Of a stretch of DNA of 64,000 nucleotides, positions 60,811 through 64,000 are shown one piece after another. Source of the DNA: Euonymus europaeus (lineage: Eukaryota > Streptophyta > Magnoliopsida > Celastrales > Celastraceae). Below the pieces are notes generated by a model. The model saw only the letters and a program-made list of their open reading frames with translations. It had not been told where the DNA came from and did no database searches. Positions within the stretch are counted from its first letter, which is position 1. The number at the start of each line of letters is the position of its first letter. The DNA is taken from NCBI GenBank assembly GCA_963580455.1, contig OY756960.1, positions 24,735,238 through 24,799,237 on the forward strand, given 5' to 3'. The position numbers and the translations under genes are program-made.

Positions 60811-62115
60811 TTATAAGAGTACAAGCCCAAGTTCCGATGATTTCAAGGTCTGCCTAACGCGATAATTGTAAAGATAGTAATGCAGTTGCCCATCCCCTGG
60901 TCCAAATTTCAGCTCCTTCAGAAAAGATTCATTCTGCATGACATCCAGCGCGTTGAAAACATCAAAATCCTTTTGTTTTGCAACGACAAGTGCATCATTC
61001 ATTAACTGAAGCAAAGGGGTCTTTGAGGCAACATTATAATATGAATATGCAGCTTTCAAACTGGAGTAATTCTGGTTGCCGAGGATTGTTGAAGGAAGAG
61101 TATAAAAGCTGCAGAAGTCAGTAATCTCATGGGTCGCAGGGCTCTCAACCAAAAAACTATCCACCACGTCTTCAGTTGGAAGAAGCCAGTGCTCGACATC
61201 ATTCTCATCAAAATCTGGTGCAACAACAAACTGGCTCAAGTAGTTTCTGAGCAGCCGAGTAACTGCAGGAACATCACGAAGCTCCATCTTTCTAAATCCA
61301 GGCGTAGCTGGTGCATCTGGTAACTTGTAGAGTTTTATGGTGCGACTCATTGTCATCCTTGCACCAAGCCTTGAAAAACCAACATCAATGAGCTTCTTGG
61401 GGTTCAAAGACCTATGCCAATACTGACAAGTAGTTACTGGTGTTGGAAGAACAACCCCAGCAGTATAGGCAGCCTGCCAAATATTTTCCAAGTGAACCCT
61501 CCTAGTAACTTCCTTAATTAATACAGGGGCAAGTCTCTTAGATCGAAGCTTCTTATGAACACACAAGAAATTGATCTCAGCCATTTTCACTACTTCATCA
61601 CGTACCCTGATTCTGGCAGGGACACCAGAGATGAAAGCAACAAGCTTCTTAGAAACTTTGGCACGAACTCCAATGTGCCAACTTGGGTTATAACCAGGAG
61701 GATGCAAAGCCCACCTAAGAAACTCCTTAGAGTAATTAAACCTAAACATGTTCTCATCATCCTCAACATAGTTGTTCTTCAACAAAATGTAAACCTCATT
61801 GCCAGTCTCTTCACTGGTCATGTCACAAGTGGTCCATTCATAAGGACTGGGAAGATTGTAGGGTTCCTGTTTCACTTCAGACAATGGAGTAGGCGCCTCA
61901 ATCGGACCCTCAGGCAAGTTTGTCTCCCCAATATCCTTGAATTGCCCCACTGGCTGGGTCTCCCAGAACTTGTGCTGCTTACCCATGGAGATCGAGTCCT
62001 GGAACTTTCGAACTATGCTTTCAAGCTCACTATTATCCTTGGGAAGCTGCTTATTCTCAGTCTTGTTATCGGGGTTTTCATTAGGGGGTCCCGGTGATGA
62101 ATTGTTATCACTCAT
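60811..62115 (-). CDS. NMT1: glycylpeptide N-tetradecanoyltransferase (N-myristoyltransferase 1)
   Basis: One intronless coding exon gives 434 aa, the same length as Arabidopsis NMT1. A charged N-terminus of about 50 residues precedes the GNAT-like core: HKFWETQPVGQFKD, EPYNLPSPYEW, ENMFRFNYSKEFLRWAL, the myristoyl-CoA site around EINFLCVHKKLRSKRLAPVLIKEV, AAYTAGVVLPTP and YWHRSLNPKKLIDVGF. The C-terminal ELGLVLL supplies the terminal carboxylate that acts in catalysis in this family. The enzyme transfers myristate to the N-terminal glycine of cytosolic proteins. I chose MSDNNS because the family starts there; an in-frame ATG at 62148 adds 11 unusual residues. Confidence 0.97.
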   Translation of the reverse strand: MSDNNSSPGPPNENPDNKTENKQLPKDNSELESIVRKFQDSISMGKQHKFWETQPVGQFKDIGETNLPEGPIEAPTPLSEVKQEPYNLPSPYEWTTCDMTSEETGNEVYILLKNNYVEDDENMFRFNYSKEFLRWALHPPGYNPSWHIGVRAKVSKKLVAFISGVPARIRVRDEVVKMAEINFLCVHKKLRSKRLAPVLIKEVTRRVHLENIWQAAYTAGVVLPTPVTTCQYWHRSLNPKKLIDVGFSRLGARMTMSRTIKLYKLPDAPATPGFRKMELRDVPAVTRLLRNYLSQFVVAPDFDENDVEHWLLPTEDVVDSFLVESPATHEITDFCSFYTLPSTILGNQNYSSLKAAYSYYNVASKTPLLQLMNDALVVAKQKDFDVFNALDVMQNESFLKELKFGPGDGQLHYYLYNYRVRQTLKSSELGLVLL

Positions 62116-62208
62116 TTGAGCCTCAACAGATCGGTGTGAAAAGGACAAATATCAATCAAATAAATCTGAATCTCAGCAGAGGAATCTTATCAATATCTCA
62201 ATATGCAC

Positions 62209-62578
62209 CTGAAAAAATAAGAAAATTTCAGATTGACCCCAAATAAATTGCTAAGCCAGTCCAAAAATACAAATACATCGAACATATAAAATGCAAATCG
62301 CATAAATAGATGCAATAGTCGTTTGTTGCTTTTTTCTTTAGTTAATCGATTAACTTTCACTCATCAAGCGAAAAACCTTCAACGTCAAAGCAGCAAATGC
62401 CAATCAAATAGTACAAGGGCTCAATCGCAGAAGTAATCCAAACACCAAATTCATCTCAACAAGCAAGAATACAGAAATATCGTTCATCCTTCTATGTTTT
62501 ATATACAACCATTAACTACAAATCGAAAGAGATCTGCGAAAAAAGAAAAGAAAACAAGAAATGAAATACGCAACTCAC
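62209..62578 (-). other. NMT1: intron in the 5' leader of NMT1
   Basis: On the minus strand a donor (AACAC|GTGAGT) lies at 62579/62578 and an acceptor (TTTTTTCAG|GTGCAT) at 62209/62208. The leader exon downstream runs into the start codon at 62115. This puts the transcription start in about 62600-62740. Confidence 0.5.
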
Positions 62579-62719
62579 GTGTTCTCTGGACCGCGGGGGA
62601 TGGTGCATTTATCTCTGGATGAGCTTTTAAGAGAAGCAATCGATCAGATCTCCATGGATTCACTCTGATTTTGGTTCGACTATGTTGAATACCGGAGCAG
62701 GAATAGGAAACTAGGGTTT

Positions 62720-64000
62720 TTGGAGAGAGCAGCTTTGGAGATGCCGATTGTTGCGTATAAACCTAGAAGGGTCGCTTGCTTTGCTAGACTGGCTTGGGAA
62801 ATAAAACAACGAGTATTGTTCGGTCTTTGTCCTTTTAAAAATAAGATTAATTGTTGTTTGGAAGCTCTTTCCCTTGAATACTACAGTGTGTTTGGACTTT
62901 CGAAGGAATGGAATTTCCGAAGTCAGGTTAGCTTAGTATGCGTTGCCAAACACGAGATTCGCTTTTGGTTGCTTACGCCGTCATAAGTTCTCTCTCAAGG
63001 GTAAATGCGTAAATTACTGAGCAACGATGCGAGGGCAACAATCCTTTCATTCACTGCTAGAGACGGTGTCTCTTCTCTCTCCTGCCCAAGTCTTTCTTAT
63101 ATAAGAGCACCTGTAAAATCACAAAACGGATGTAACCTCTATTACATAAAAATATAGTTTTTTATGTAGTTATATGAGTACAACACATTTTTTAATAATT
63201 TCACATCAGGACAACAATTTTTTAATACAATCACTCCAATAAAACACATATCTCGATTCAAAATTATTAACAAAACACATCTACTCTTTCATTCTTCTAT
63301 TCATTCCCAACAAAACTACACCAAAATCAATACTGAATCCCACATATTTTATAAAAAATCAATTCACATACACATTCACATTAATAAAACGTATTTTTTA
63401 ATACAACCATATTAGAAAACACATACATTAGAATATATTATCCATTATCCCCTTAAAAATACGATGTAGCAAGTGCCCCATTAAAAGCTACACCCTCAAC
63501 TCTGCGGCTTATATCCAAGCAGTTTGGGAAACACTGATTTTCTCAAAATTCATATTTAAGCTATGCTTAAATTGAGGAGTAGAGATTTAAGTTGGGTTAA
63601 GTGAGGGCAAGTTAAGTTGAGGGTTTAAGGTTGTTTGAATTTGGAGGTATGTCAATAGAAAGGAATATGTATATTTTTCTTGTTGGCTTGGTCTTTGTTA
63701 ATTATATGTTCATGAGCTATGATTTTCAATGTTGTAGATTAATTAGACTACTTACAGCACATTATCAAATTTTGGAGGAGATCCTTGGTGGGACTACAGC
63801 TATCGGAGGTCTAAGCAATGCATCCACATAGCTTCCACCTACCTCAGCTGAAGGAAGAGAACTAAAAGACGCTTTTTTGAACAATAGAGTTCATGTACGT
63901 GTTCAAAATGTGGATGATGTAGTATAAACCAGTCGACCTAGCAATAGTGCTACAACTAATGAACGTCGAGGTAAACAATTGAAGATCAGTAAATCTGAAA
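62720..64000. other. right edge, intergenic, no gene recognised
   Basis: It contains a repeat copy (63180-63490) and a plus-strand open frame at 63631-63831 without recognisable domain. If a gene begins here its body is outside the window. Confidence 0.4.
63110..63490 (+). repeat. dispersed AT-rich repeat, copy B
   Basis: The partner of 58490-58760 in the same orientation. The left edge GAGCACCTGTAA and the inverted right edge GGGGCACTTGCTAC resemble short terminal inverted repeats, as in a MITE, but the target duplication is not clear. Confidence 0.5.

Noticed and set aside
61555..62097. 180-codon plus-strand frame opposite NMT1
   Set aside because: It is a shadow of the highly conserved NMT1 coding frame.
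63631..63831. 66-codon frame at the right edge
   Set aside because: No recognisable domain, no supported splice context and the window ends nearby.
1..64000. CRISPR arrays, rRNA, tRNA genes and prokaryotic operon signals
   Set aside because: No regularly spaced repeats and no full tRNA cloverleaf was seen; only SINE heads show tRNA-like boxes. The DNA is eukaryotic nuclear.

Overview
This is nuclear DNA from a plant, most likely a core eudicot. The sequence is AT-rich, genes have many short GT-AG introns, and every recognisable protein is a plant family member: an ABA co-receptor phosphatase, a group A MAP kinase kinase, a USP/kinase/U-box protein and FAR1-type, hAT and PIF/Harbinger transposases. 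I cannot name the species. I rebuilt gene models by joining exons at splice sites that keep frame and match the protein families; no transcript data were available.

Layout. 621-3649 is an internally deleted hAT transposon with an exact 8-bp target duplication. 4116-6877 (+) is a LYAR-type zinc finger gene. 7821-9006 (-) is an L18ae-like small membrane protein. 11278-13652 (+) is the CFIm25 cleavage-factor subunit. 15636-18979 is a Mutator-like element with 164-bp terminal inverted repeats, a 9-bp target duplication and a FAR1-type transposase. 19735-22814 (+) is an MKK2-type MAP kinase kinase, convergent with a HAB1-type PP2C (23365-25123, -). 28.2-29.9 kb holds exon-like pieces I cannot assign. 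31686-41565 (-) is a 14-exon gene for a large plant-specific nuclear protein. 43714-48671 is a PIF/Harbinger element with both its Myb/SANT ORF and its transposase. 50799-53110 (+) is a chloroplast-type glyoxalase-family protein, convergent with a USP-kinase-U-box gene (53701-58228, -). 60811-62115 (-) is N-myristoyltransferase with a leader intron. The rest is intergenic DNA with SINEs, small foldback or hAT-derived repeats and microsatellites.

How the parts relate. From memory, the order resembles Arabidopsis neighbourhoods: MKK2 beside CFIm25 and near the large nuclear protein on chromosome 4, a LYAR gene beside a paralogue of that nuclear protein on chromosome 2, and NMT1, a U-box kinase and a glyoxalase together on chromosome 5. 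The window could therefore be a less rearranged ancestral block. HAB1 and MKK2 both act in stress signalling, but nothing here shows co-regulation.

I found no clear new biological system. The most interesting items are three well-bounded DNA transposons from three superfamilies, a duplicated 3' splice site in the LYAR gene, an inverted ABRE pair upstream of HAB1, and a possible long uORF overlapping the start of the large nuclear-protein gene.
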